From Hondaea fermentalgiana (lineage: Eukaryota > Sar > Bigyra > Thraustochytrida > Thraustochytriidae): a stretch of DNA of 64,000 nucleotides. Every line of letters begins with the position of its first letter. The first letter of the stretch is position 1. The position numbers and the translations under genes were made by a program. The stretch spans positions 24,897-88,896 of the forward strand of contig NPFB01000142.1 of assembly GCA_014084085.1 (NCBI GenBank). Reading direction: 5' to 3'. The notes under the pieces are model-generated. The model did no database searches. It had not been told where the DNA came from and saw nothing but the letters and a program-made list of their open reading frames with translations. Below are positions 11,201-18,493 of the stretch, piece after piece.

Positions 11201-12903
11201 ATCTCTTTCTCTGGTGCTTTGTAGGGCTCAACGCCATGCTTGTATCTCAGGTCAAGAACGGCCGTGTGCTTTCCGAATGGAGGGACATTCGACGAGCCTC
11301 CTTCCGGTCATTTGGTTTTGCCATCGACCTGATTGCCACCTTGCCATTTGATCTTATTGGTCTCGCCGTGGCAGAATCTGCCGGGTCGAGCAGCCCTTTG
11401 CACGTCTACCTTCTGCTGCGTTTGCTGCGCCTCCTCTGGCTTCGACATATTCCACGATGCTGGACAATTTTTGACAATGCCATCGACGCTTCCGCTCGAA
11501 TCCAGATCACAAGTGGCTACAGGCACCTGATCAAGATTGTTGCCACGGTGCTCCTTGTGTCACATTGGCTGGCGTGCGGGTACGCACGAGTTCTCATAAG
11601 CACTCGTAGCAACTGGCCTTGCCGAACCATGAGCGAGGATTGCCAAGCGAATATTGGCCGTGCCTACATTGATTCTATCTACTTTACTTTTTACACGGTG
11701 ACAACAATTGGCTTCGGAAATGTTCCGGTCATTGGGATCGCGGAGCGCATCTTTGCAATCTTTGTCATGGTCGTGGGCTCCTTTCTTTGCGATGCAGGCA
11801 TCACATCGACACTGGTGTCAATCATTGATATCGAGGATTCCACCGCGGCTGCTGGAAATCGATACCGAGACGCAGCACTCCAGCTCATGGACCATATGCA
11901 ACTATCAAGCCGCATTACGGGCTTGGTGCGCACCTATTATGCGTACCGGGTCGAAGAGATGGCTGTGAAGGACAGCGACTGTTTTCGCGAGCTGCCCTTT
12001 TCTCTGAACAATGCTGTCAAGGAGTTTCTTGGTTTGCGCACCTTGCGCACAAACGCAGTAAAGTGCAAGAACTTGCGCGATTTGAGGGATGGCCTGCTTG
12101 TCTCGCTTTTCCGCTCGCTACGCAACGAGGTAATCATTCCCATGGAGAAGCTCTACAACTCCGGATCCCGGGTCCTCCGACTCGTTTTTGTTGCTCGCGG
12201 ACGTGTGCTCGCGTTCGCAGCTCGAGATCTCTCGAAAGAGCAGTTGCGGAAGCTCGGGTCCTCGCGCAATATCCTCCGCAAACGGATGTCCCTCCAATCG
12301 TCATTCACGCAGCGTAAACTGAAGATAGACGAGGCGAGCGCTGAGCTTTGGAACCCAGGCTTGCTCCTCCCCAGTGTTGGGTGGGGTGAAGCTTCGCCAG
12401 TGACTTTAGTCACGGGCAGCTTTTGCGACGCGTTGATCTGCGATCAGATGGTGTACGAAGAATTTATCGCTCTGCGTCCGCCGGTCGGGGGTCTTTATAG
12501 CTCTGCAAAGGCACTTTTGGAAAACAAGGAAGATGCTAAGCATTTGCGCGCATTTCTCGAAAGGCGCTTCATGGCAGAGACGGTAAACTTTATCCAGCTT
12601 GTGGATGACTTTCGCCGATCCCCGAATAACGAGGTGATGCGGGCTAAACGCGCTGCAACCATTGTGGGTCGATTCATCGTGCCTGACGCCGACGAGGCCA
12701 TCAACATCAGGCCAGAGGTCGCAAATGGCATAGTACAACAAGTAGAGATGGATCCTGCTCCAGAAGCTTTTGACGAGGCCTACGAAGCTGCCACCGCGAC
12801 ACTTGAAAGGGAGATACTTCCGCAATTCCAGACTTCGCCTGAATACGAAAAGCTACTCTCAAGCATTCATCGTCGCTCCGTTCTCGACTTTGTTACTGAA
12901 TAA
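5203..12903 (+). CDS. four-repeat CNG-type potassium channel with C-terminal RGS domain
   Basis: One uninterrupted 2566-residue ORF. It carries four cation-channel repeats, each with an S5-pore-S6 unit. The selectivity filters read GYGG (241-244), GFGD (1077-1080), GFGD (1666-1669) and GFGN (2170-2173), all K+-type. Each repeat is followed by a cyclic-nucleotide-binding-like domain (about 343-580, 1245-1400, 1765-1915, 2285-2425). The architecture matches the known pseudo-tetrameric CNGK/tetra-KCNG channels. The C-terminal 130 residues (about 2435-2560) read as an RGS domain: helix with FLERRFMAETVNF, an FI-DADEAINI stretch, FDEA, then ILPQFQTSPEYEKLL. Repeat 1 has a weak S4; S4 of repeat 4 has Arg at several positions. 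The 1-2 linker holds an acidic run (635-645) and a Gly-Asp repeat (661-674). The start is the first ATG, with A at -3. The likely site is plasma or flagellar membrane (inference). Confidence 0.88.
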   Translation: MSWRKYTARSSRAVAPSSEASDAETLIPQEDDASVPRLANLGAVCLVAYVIASAVVPNVVVFGADNHTAMLLAAFVSSFTAGTFALETLSSAQFSIRTFAKKVRNPSILISSLPFGIIFYAAQGNRTLTTLAMLAFLARFHRVFGDYWANFLVIVKNTFPTPPLQLIRLGWLAILVAVMQSLASCSYYALGEAAPNGTSWIDGDGIRDDNSQRQIEDPSSPAMLRISRSIYFVWQTLLTVGYGGIAPEALQERALALVVCLAGVFLMAYMIANMTSFLVNLDSTPAAHRFTLDSVEALFAQKSFPNASMRIARRDLARQWARSKGLTREKVLDDLPPILTRNIIKLKARALLKTPIFRLPRSADPCRRAIYYLVDKMEPSIFEVGRTLREPWNVISYRPGVMWFMVDGTAAKRSTSRQPLAQMPPSAPSKSRSLRARATSQFRQNTATEESAPGTAMATMSRRRSSFRGGPNPFVERSFTASSAMLWGEPGMDPHATDVPNDLTQEIAENYPDLLMPGATIGALRLFDILQSPAPRYVAVTRCELVFITYVDFRRMALLFPEWGMESTSLRVMRAMEARRIAKLAPKDDSSEIPETATASSFSSAATEGGPVELDDRVVDQIDAECNYTSLLAFDDDDDDDDDDDGGEERKGKVEDDNNKDGDGDGDGDGDGDDMANNHDAAENAQEKGQSEVVASESVTQKKQSFSDEESRRKKISEAMASADMAAKLRLSLNKKKETTTVKKRSKIAAIMQQDLNEKRGDTNGFVARWLVRFRFAHGSRADFLWDCALAVILASYGIFVPIHLATMIIDGTSGFSNLTRLTALGAFCGDTIFLAYWTLRPQLFIAEVEQQTSSNSRGSDSYSRVQTRRRNSALSSAFTSGKRSSITSSRVSLSAIAWSSQQEALTNYHAKMARRRAQFIGMMEIFFEVVLTFLSLVNLGLMISGDAQHKRLAVFMRVPFLIRLSRIGSITDSLGSHFAAWRQRQRQMRAVRADEAAATGTLAGRSATTSRIAEETDNQNGKGPFLSARLGVYFLLWAHLIACYGMTILNDAEDDSTSERYVKGMYWSLATMTTTGFGDYEPTSARDSLITSALAIIGVTIYSCLVSFIGTLLKDVEFSDNNISHQRTCVMAFLLDRKISPQLQEKIMLYLHHVEAKDLLVLKRVLGVSESKQTEKFGHRGQRQALDSEEALASADLLRSASSIRAVYKGFWDRIREQIAGRDVTSCPRSHESDFLRADVRLQLVFDLAGAAVRSSKLFEYVSEAFVREACALLDFRIISAGDVVIDDVNAGWELFFLANGSIEVRDRSDIKLSNIGEGQSFGEQNFAEISQSVRELDVANARNGDIFSSAAGSPSAALTASVTKADKEKTRFIATTVAEVWVLSGRAVRHLSLVFPQDGESIKAAEAKLLSAGKSESVASNLRRGGKLAKMAGNDTMLEDKRKAPRVIRLDSHFQATWKRCMLFSLLWIYVSFPVRFAFVNEYEPGPTALIIDSCVDILLILDVVLRVRFFELETVQGERLSNPAEFRPAYLRSLFGVTDILSALPIGLVALMAGAPHNPLFRLNKLFRGSRTLDHLASIGSHVKNQARKSLLTIAKLIFVFMLVAHWAGCLFYRIAANYEIECSNSTGRISWVCEQNVEADNDMLDDYVNALYFAVATTTAVGFGDVVPVSQEEILYTIGILIIGGLLYSVIIAFLEDIVAQSDLTSILYQKKSDLISAYASMREFSPQLRSSIRSYVFRSWMRQKGVNDDHILSYLSRPLRQQVALELIGEQTLRRTPVLGPSRVWRFVTHSIRFDRFRRQSILYHAGQTGDQLFFLLKGSVEVVSPDLERVFYQVESPGGVVGIDGFLRARDGGYPASARCKESCEVAILDRSAVANALVDNPQLVSLFEEELRQFVAKPSQLEHTKKNLDKRKLTKMFQDTEQDESTGRKRGFNLNHYVLMPGHFNYVLFHAILFYVIIEIGILVPLWAMMSATDAFAMQDTSGAYIGISLQMDLFLWCFVGLNAMLVSQVKNGRVLSEWRDIRRASFRSFGFAIDLIATLPFDLIGLAVAESAGSSSPLHVYLLLRLLRLLWLRHIPRCWTIFDNAIDASARIQITSGYRHLIKIVATVLLVSHWLACGYARVLISTRSNWPCRTMSEDCQANIGRAYIDSIYFTFYTVTTIGFGNVPVIGIAERIFAIFVMVVGSFLCDAGITSTLVSIIDIEDSTAAAGNRYRDAALQLMDHMQLSSRITGLVRTYYAYRVEEMAVKDSDCFRELPFSLNNAVKEFLGLRTLRTNAVKCKNLRDLRDGLLVSLFRSLRNEVIIPMEKLYNSGSRVLRLVFVARGRVLAFAARDLSKEQLRKLGSSRNILRKRMSLQSSFTQRKLKIDEASAELWNPGLLLPSVGWGEASPVTLVTGSFCDALICDQMVYEEFIALRPPVGGLYSSAKALLENKEDAKHLRAFLERRFMAETVNFIQLVDDFRRSPNNEVMRAKRAATIVGRFIVPDADEAINIRPEVANGIVQQVEMDPAPEAFDEAYEAATATLEREILPQFQTSPEYEKLLSSIHRRSVLDFVTE

Positions 12904-12944
12904 AAAACTCTCACACCGTAAAGTCACAATGCACCATCCCAATA

Positions 12945-12999
12945 TCTTCTTCTTCTTCTTCTTCTTCTTCTTCTTCTTCTTCTTCTTCTTCTTCTTCTT
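12945..12999. repeat. (CTT)n trinucleotide tract
   Basis: About eighteen TTC/CTT units, 40 bp after the channel stop codon, in the 177-bp gap between the convergent channel and esterase genes. Probably in the 3' UTR of one or both. Confidence 0.95.
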
Positions 13000-13080
13000 T
13001 TGCTATCTAATTTGTGAAAATTTGCAATGGATCACGAGCTCTCAGACCCTTGTATTGTTGATTGACGGACAAGGAGTCGA

Positions 13081-14916
13081 TCAATTGACCTCATAGCCAA
13101 TTTTGTCAAACATATCGCAAACAACCTCACGAAAGTCGTATTGAGGGTGCGAGGACACTTGCATCGTGAGCATTCCCTGACGTGAGACGTTGAACTTTGG
13201 GAAAAAGAGAGCCTCCGGGGAGTCCGATTGACGCGGCAACTTTCGTGGCGAATTTGGGTTTCCTGTGCGCGCAAAGTTGGTCCAAACAGTCTGCATTTGC
13301 GAACTCAGAATCAGCTCTGCAGGAGTCGGCCCCGGGGCTGGTTGGTGACTTTCGTTCCGCGCAAGGTACATGGTATTAAAGAGCATGGCAAGGTCACACC
13401 CATGACAGATCTCGTGCTCACACCCGGGCGAAAGACCATCCTGCATAAAGTGGTTGAATGACGGGAGATGGTTGTAATAGTAGACAAAGACTGGATTCGT
13501 CTGGGCAGCGTGCTTGGCAAAGGCGCGAATCGAGCACGTAAATATGTAGTCTGTGGCGATTTGCGTAAGGAATTTGCGCACGTCGCCCTCGCGAGTCATT
13601 GCCTGGTCAGGTGGCCCGTATTGATGAAAGACGCGATGTGCATCAAGCGGGCCGAAAATAGCCTCGATGAAGAGCTCGTATTTGAGCTTGGGCATGGGGT
13701 CGGGCGACACGTCCCAAATATAAGCGACGGACTCGTTTGCGACGGAACCAATTAACATGGGAACGGAGGCAAGCTTGCCGCGAGCAGCCGCCTCCATGGG
13801 CGAGAAGGGAAGCTCGGTGCCATCGACAACAGGGGTCCAGGGCATGAACTTGTGCAACATCATTCCGGGAAATGTGGGGAAAGCGGTTTTCTCTTGGACA
13901 GTGAGAATTGTCTCCGTGGTGAGATTCCGGAGGCATGCTTCCTCGCGAACCTCATCGATGTGGCCGCATCCCACGGCGTTGACAAAGCGTTTGCTGAGTT
14001 GCTCTGACTTTGCTGTTGTTTCTGTGGGCAGGGCAATTGGATCAGAAATCGCAGCAGCGCGCTGGAAAAAGGGCCAACTCCGAGGGCTTGCCAAGTGTGC
14101 AGCCACGGAAAATGCGCCTGCGCTCTGGCCAAAAATCGTGACAAGCTGGGGATCGCCGCCAAAGGCAGCAATGTTGGTCTGGACCCATTGCATGGCAAGC
14201 CTCTGGTCTTGCAGCTGAAAGTTTCCTTGAATTCCGCCACGCTTCGTGTAGAGTCCTCCAAGGACGCCGAGCCGGTAGTTGAGCGTCACGACGACTGCGC
14301 TCTGCTCGTGAGACCATCGTGATCCGTGATACAGGTTCACGCCACCCGAGCCAGCAACATAGTTTCCGCCATGAAAGAAAATAAGAACGGGTAAAGCTTG
14401 TTGCGAACGAAGTGTCTTTACGCTCTGCGGCGTGAAAACGTTCACGGAGAGGCAGTCCTCGGACGTTGTCGAGGGACACGTAAGATCTGGTTGCCCGAAT
14501 GTACACGCTTGAACGCACCCAGGCCCAAATTGAGCAGCGTAAAAGGGTTCTGAAGAAAAGGCTTTGGCAGGTTCGGGAGGAGCAAACCTTCGCTGACCGA
14601 CAGGGGCGCGCGCGTACGGGATACCCTTGTACGTGCACGTAGGAAAGGTCTCGAACCAGGTGCCAACGACTTCGCCTTGGGTGGCAAGACGCGCGCGGCA
14701 GGGGTTGTGATCGGCGTCATTCACGCTGGCGTCGTCCTTTTGTAAACGATCAGAAACGAGGTCATGGTCGCTGCCCACCCAGAAGCCCGTTGCGACCTGC
14801 TCATCTCGCCAGTTCTGCTGCTCAAGGGCTGCAAGGCCCGCTCGGCCAGGGTCGCCATGGACAAGAAGCAAGCTTGCTGCGAAGGCTGTCGCAACGAGTG
14901 CTCCGTGTAAACCCAT
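13081..14916 (-). CDS. secreted type-B carboxylesterase/lipase
   Basis: A 611-residue alpha/beta hydrolase of the carboxylesterase/cholinesterase family, normal in length. The N-terminus (GALVATAFAASLLLVHG) is a signal peptide, so secretion or an endomembrane location is likely. Family landmarks in order: GIPYARAPVG near the start of the fold, EDCLSVNVF, the oxyanion-hole segment HGGNY, the nucleophile elbow GQSAG with Ser265, and the catalytic-His segment CHGCDLAMLF with His505. The acidic triad member is probably the Glu in the VANES segment, by position. Several Cys pairs fit a secreted disulfide-bonded protein. Substrate cannot be told from sequence. It converges on the channel gene and has a TATA-like GTATATAC 30 bp before its ATG. 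Confidence 0.92.
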   Translation of the reverse strand: MGLHGALVATAFAASLLLVHGDPGRAGLAALEQQNWRDEQVATGFWVGSDHDLVSDRLQKDDASVNDADHNPCRARLATQGEVVGTWFETFPTCTYKGIPYARAPVGQRRFAPPEPAKAFSSEPFYAAQFGPGCVQACTFGQPDLTCPSTTSEDCLSVNVFTPQSVKTLRSQQALPVLIFFHGGNYVAGSGGVNLYHGSRWSHEQSAVVVTLNYRLGVLGGLYTKRGGIQGNFQLQDQRLAMQWVQTNIAAFGGDPQLVTIFGQSAGAFSVAAHLASPRSWPFFQRAAAISDPIALPTETTAKSEQLSKRFVNAVGCGHIDEVREEACLRNLTTETILTVQEKTAFPTFPGMMLHKFMPWTPVVDGTELPFSPMEAAARGKLASVPMLIGSVANESVAYIWDVSPDPMPKLKYELFIEAIFGPLDAHRVFHQYGPPDQAMTREGDVRKFLTQIATDYIFTCSIRAFAKHAAQTNPVFVYYYNHLPSFNHFMQDGLSPGCEHEICHGCDLAMLFNTMYLARNESHQPAPGPTPAELILSSQMQTVWTNFARTGNPNSPRKLPRQSDSPEALFFPKFNVSRQGMLTMQVSSHPQYDFREVVCDMFDKIGYEVN

Positions 14917-15276
14917 TAGTTGATAGTATACTACTTTGTCATTTTGTATATACGCCTACTACGAGCACACGCACACGCGCATGCACGCACGCACTCACAC
15001 ACTGCAACACCACAGAATGACTGACTGCTTGCCGCCAATGCCTCGGGGGAAAGAAACGAAAACAAACAAGGAGAAAGATCGGAAAACTTGAACGCCATGG
15101 TAAATAGTCCCATCAACGGTATTCCAGAGCCTTACAAATAGAAAACGGAAAGAAAGTCACTTCCAGCGGAGGACCAGCCTCAAGGTGTCTTTTCCATCAG
15201 CGGTCCATTACAATCTAGAATTTTACTATTGTGCCTTGGCCGCCCCGCCCCGAGCAGACCGAAATAACTTCGTGCA
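14917..15276. other. intergenic region upstream of esterase, downstream of importin alpha
   Basis: 360 bp containing the esterase promoter (minus strand) and the importin-alpha 3' end. It has CA/CG dinucleotide-rich sequence around 14966-15000. No gene seen. Confidence 0.6.
14946..14953 (-). promoter_or_regulatory. possible TATA-like element of esterase gene
   Basis: The palindromic octamer GTATATAC lies 30 bp before the esterase ATG in an AT-rich stretch. It is too close to the ATG unless the 5' UTR is very short, so this is tentative. Confidence 0.25.
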
Positions 15277-17280
15277 TCAGGTTTCCATTTTGGCGTTGAA
15301 GCCGCATTCAGGCAGAGTCCGTTGTTTGCTGTCTGTGTGCATTTGCTGCATTTGCTGCTGGCCTTGCTGCTGTGCAAGCCACGCGGGTCGTAAAAGGTGA
15401 GCGCCCCGCCCCGCTGACGCAGGTGAAGAGTTCGGTTGCGTTGATGGTGTTGAGGATGCGGGAAATTTGAACATATTGGCGCCTTGCTCCGGAAGTTGCA
15501 TCGCTTCGGCTTCTTCGGCTTCTTCAAAGTCCACTCCAAAGAAGCGGTCAACGAGACGGTGTGCGCGTGCACAAAGGTTTGAATGAGCTGCTGGAAGCTG
15601 TCGCATCTCCAAATGCTCGAGTGCTTCAATGCCCTCATAGTCCATGACCAGACGCACCCCCGAGCGCCCGCCCAAACGTGCCGCAGCAAAAGGATTGCTC
15701 AAACGAGCAAGGACCATTTCAACAAAATCAAGCGCACGGTACACAATATCGATATCTCGCTCTTGCAAGAGAGAAATGAAGACGTCGAGCACGCGCGGTG
15801 AGGTGGGCTCGTTAATTACATTAATGAGCACAGAGACATCTTCTCGATTGACGAGGTTGAGAAGCGCTGTTGACGCCGGTAACATAAACTCTGACGTGTA
15901 CTTTGTGAAAAAGACGCAGAGAGGCGCTGCGAAACGACACATAAGATCATGCACGACCGCGGTCTCGTCCTGTGAGAGCGGGCCGCCTGATTTCGTTTGA
16001 AGCCCAAGCGTAAAGAGGTTCGCGACGGTCCAGATCGCTTCTCTGACTCTTGCAGCAGATTCTCCCTCGACCATCATCGACTGCAGCGTGTCAAGAAACC
16101 CAGGCTGCTGACACACGGCTGTCACGAGCGATGCCTCGCGGCCGGGCGGACTCTCGAGGCGCAGCGGAATCAGGTTTGCAAGAGCCCGCAGCGAAGGAAT
16201 GCAGATCGAAAGCTCGCCTTTACAGGCTGTGAAGAGACGAACAAGGTGTGTGAGGATCTTTTGGTGCACGAGAATGATGCAAAGAGTCGGCTCCTTGGCG
16301 CTCAGAAATGTCAGGGTCCAAAGCACTTCACTAATGAGAGCGCCGGCGTCAGACTGGAAGCCTTCGCGAAGAGCTTGGTCAGTGTATGACTCGAGGATTT
16401 CGACAAGGGCGAGATGCGCCGCGGCAGAGAAAAAGGGTTTGCCCGAGGTCTGGTCGCCGCGCGCAAGGTTGCAGAGCGCCCATGCAGCCGTGCGCTTTAC
16501 GCGAATGGCCTCGGGACTGTGAGGCTCGCGAAGAAGGATCACCAATGGAGGAATGACGCCGACTCGAATGAGCTCCTCACGCACGCTCTGATTTTCGGCA
16601 GCCATGTTCCCCAGGGCCCATGCTGCCTGGTCCCGGACCTTGCGCGGGCCCCGATTGAGGAGTGTTGTCAGCGCGGGAACGGCGCAGAGTGTTGCCTGCG
16701 TTTGCTCGGCCGTGCCCGTGGCAATGTTTGTAATGCACCAAGTGGCGTTGAAGGCAAGGTCGAAACGGGCCTCGGCGTCATCTGCCCTGGGGTCGACGCG
16801 GAGGAGTGGTAGCATCTTCTCGACCATGCCTCGGTCAATGCAAAGCTGTGTGGCAACGTCGCTATGCGTGTACCTGTCGTGCTCTTGCTGGGCAAGCTCA
16901 GGTTCGCACGACGCCCGGAGAGGCGCGAGCGAGAGCCACGCGCGGAGGTCCGCCACTGCTCGAGCGGTGTTTTCCGGGACATCGAGGTCATGCAGGGCCT
17001 GGCTCACTTGGTCTGCGGTGTAGCTATCTTGTGCTGCGCCCTCGGCACGCTCTTGCTTTTCGAGCGCGCGTCTCCGTTTCGCCTGCGCGGTGGCCCCGCG
17101 CTGCCGCTTGCGAATTTCGACAGACCTTTGGATGCGGCCCTCGCGCGCCTCTGCGACATCGAGGCTTTTTCGGAACGAGCCGCCGCTTGAGGCGCGGCCG
17201 AGGCTCTTGCTCGAGCCCAACGTGTCCTCGCCGCCCGCGCTCTCGAGGTTGTCGAAGTGGACGCCGTCCAGGAGATTCAT
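15277..17280 (-). CDS. importin subunit alpha (karyopherin alpha)
   Basis: Nuclear import adaptor that binds classical nuclear localisation signals and hands cargo to importin beta. The 667-residue product begins at the first in-frame ATG (MNLLDGVHF); codons upstream have only GTG as a possible start. Residues about 35-75 form a basic importin-beta-binding segment (RSVEIRKRQR and RRRALEKQ). From about 85 to 560 there are armadillo repeats with the family signatures ATWCITNIATG, DQAAWALGNMA and TAAWALCNLARG; the W and N positions that contact NLS peptides are kept in the first repeats. The C-terminus has an acidic patch (FEEAEEAEAMQ) and then a Ser/Pro and Gln-rich tail. It is about 130 residues longer than the usual 530, mainly through that tail and loops between later repeats. 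Confidence 0.9.
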   Translation of the reverse strand: MNLLDGVHFDNLESAGGEDTLGSSKSLGRASSGGSFRKSLDVAEAREGRIQRSVEIRKRQRGATAQAKRRRALEKQERAEGAAQDSYTADQVSQALHDLDVPENTARAVADLRAWLSLAPLRASCEPELAQQEHDRYTHSDVATQLCIDRGMVEKMLPLLRVDPRADDAEARFDLAFNATWCITNIATGTAEQTQATLCAVPALTTLLNRGPRKVRDQAAWALGNMAAENQSVREELIRVGVIPPLVILLREPHSPEAIRVKRTAAWALCNLARGDQTSGKPFFSAAAHLALVEILESYTDQALREGFQSDAGALISEVLWTLTFLSAKEPTLCIILVHQKILTHLVRLFTACKGELSICIPSLRALANLIPLRLESPPGREASLVTAVCQQPGFLDTLQSMMVEGESAARVREAIWTVANLFTLGLQTKSGGPLSQDETAVVHDLMCRFAAPLCVFFTKYTSEFMLPASTALLNLVNREDVSVLINVINEPTSPRVLDVFISLLQERDIDIVYRALDFVEMVLARLSNPFAAARLGGRSGVRLVMDYEGIEALEHLEMRQLPAAHSNLCARAHRLVDRFFGVDFEEAEEAEAMQLPEQGANMFKFPASSTPSTQPNSSPASAGRGAHLLRPAWLAQQQGQQQMQQMHTDSKQRTLPECGFNAKMET

Positions 17281-18066
17281 GCTCGCGGGTTCTGGTCCAG
17301 GCGCGACGACCGAGGTGCAGGCAGGCACGATCGCACAACGAAGAGCCTCCCGACGCGCAGCGTCTCTGCTGGTTTCCTGCCAGGTTCCGCGCGGCGGCGG
17401 CCAGCGACCTCTCTCTCAGCTCGCGTCCCCGAACGGGGTCTAGGTCTCGGCCGTGGTCTCGTCTTCTTCATGATCAATCAACGCTCGCTCGCGGTGGTTG
17501 GTCTCCGGGGAATCTCGGAGATACCTATTGCGGGGCAACATGGGTGTTTATGCGTCTTTTCTATTCCCGTTGATAAGATGCAATGCTCGAGTCGGTATAA
17601 CGTAACGTGCAACATACCCCTGGGAGGAGCATAACAGACCTTTTCAGAGCCCTCTGACACCTTTGCGTCTGCATCCCCCCGGGTTTCTTTCCACGCCAGC
17701 GCGCAGCATGCCCCCCACCCTCGCGGCATCCTGCTTGGAACAGTCGCCCAAGTCTTCTTCTCATCTGCAAGAGGTTCTGCGCGCCGTCTCTGCAGCGTTC
17801 CCGCTCCGGCGGCGGCAGGAGAGCCCGGAAAGGAAAGATCCCTTCCTCATCAGCCGCAGCGACTGCGAATCGAAGAGCTGCGCGGTGCGGTGCGGTGCGG
17901 CGCCAAGTCAGCCCGCCAGCCACCCTGGCCTGGCATCGCCCGGGACCGCCGGCGCGCGTCCCCCTCTTTTCCCCTTCTTTTTCCTTCCTTTTGTTCAGTT
18001 TTCTCGACTGTTCTCTCGAGGTTCTTCTTCTTGGCTTGTGCGCGCGGCGTTCCTTGCTTGTGCGCG

Positions 18067-18067
18067 T

Positions 18068-18119
<52 letters not shown>
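18067..18119. repeat. (TTCT)n tract ending in assembly gap
   Basis: At least thirteen TTCT units that run into the N block; true length unknown. Confidence 0.95.
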
Positions 18120-18219
18120 NNNNNNNNNNNNNNNNNNNNNNNNNNNNNNNNNNNNNNNNNNNNNNNNNNNNNNNNNNNNNNNNNNNNNNNNNNNNNNNNN
18201 NNNNNNNNNNNNNNNNNNN
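18120..18219. other. assembly gap of 100 N
   Basis: Exactly 100 N, a conventional unknown-size placeholder. TTCT repeats stand on the left and a G/C-rich GGGCT/GGGCG/GGCCG pentamer-like tract on the right, so the break is repeat-driven. Confidence 0.97.
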
Positions 18220-18493
18220 CGGGCTGGGCGGGCCGGGCTGGGCGGGCCGGGCTGGGCTGGGTGGCTGCGCGGGCGCGTCTGTATCCATCCATCGGCGCTC
18301 TCTCTCTCTCTCTCTCCCTGCCTGCCTGTGCCACTTCGCGCGGCGAGCCTGCGCGGCGCGGCGGCAAAGAAGGATCTCGCGGGCCCGGAGCACGGCGAGG
18401 AGAGCGCGGGCGCGAGCGGGAGCGGGAGGGAGAGCGCGAGCGGGAGCGGGAGCGCGAGCGGCGCGCGGGGAGGGCGAGCGAGAGGAGGAGAGG

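Larger units (their letters stand above)
17281..18493. promoter_or_regulatory. divergent upstream region, importin alpha / AspRS
   Basis: 1.2 kb between the two divergent start codons. It contains a short GCGGT pentamer run (about 17881-17902), a long TTCT tract, an assembly gap, and a G/C-rich tract after the gap. Long open frames crossing this region exist only because the repeats lack stops. No gene seen. Confidence 0.6.
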
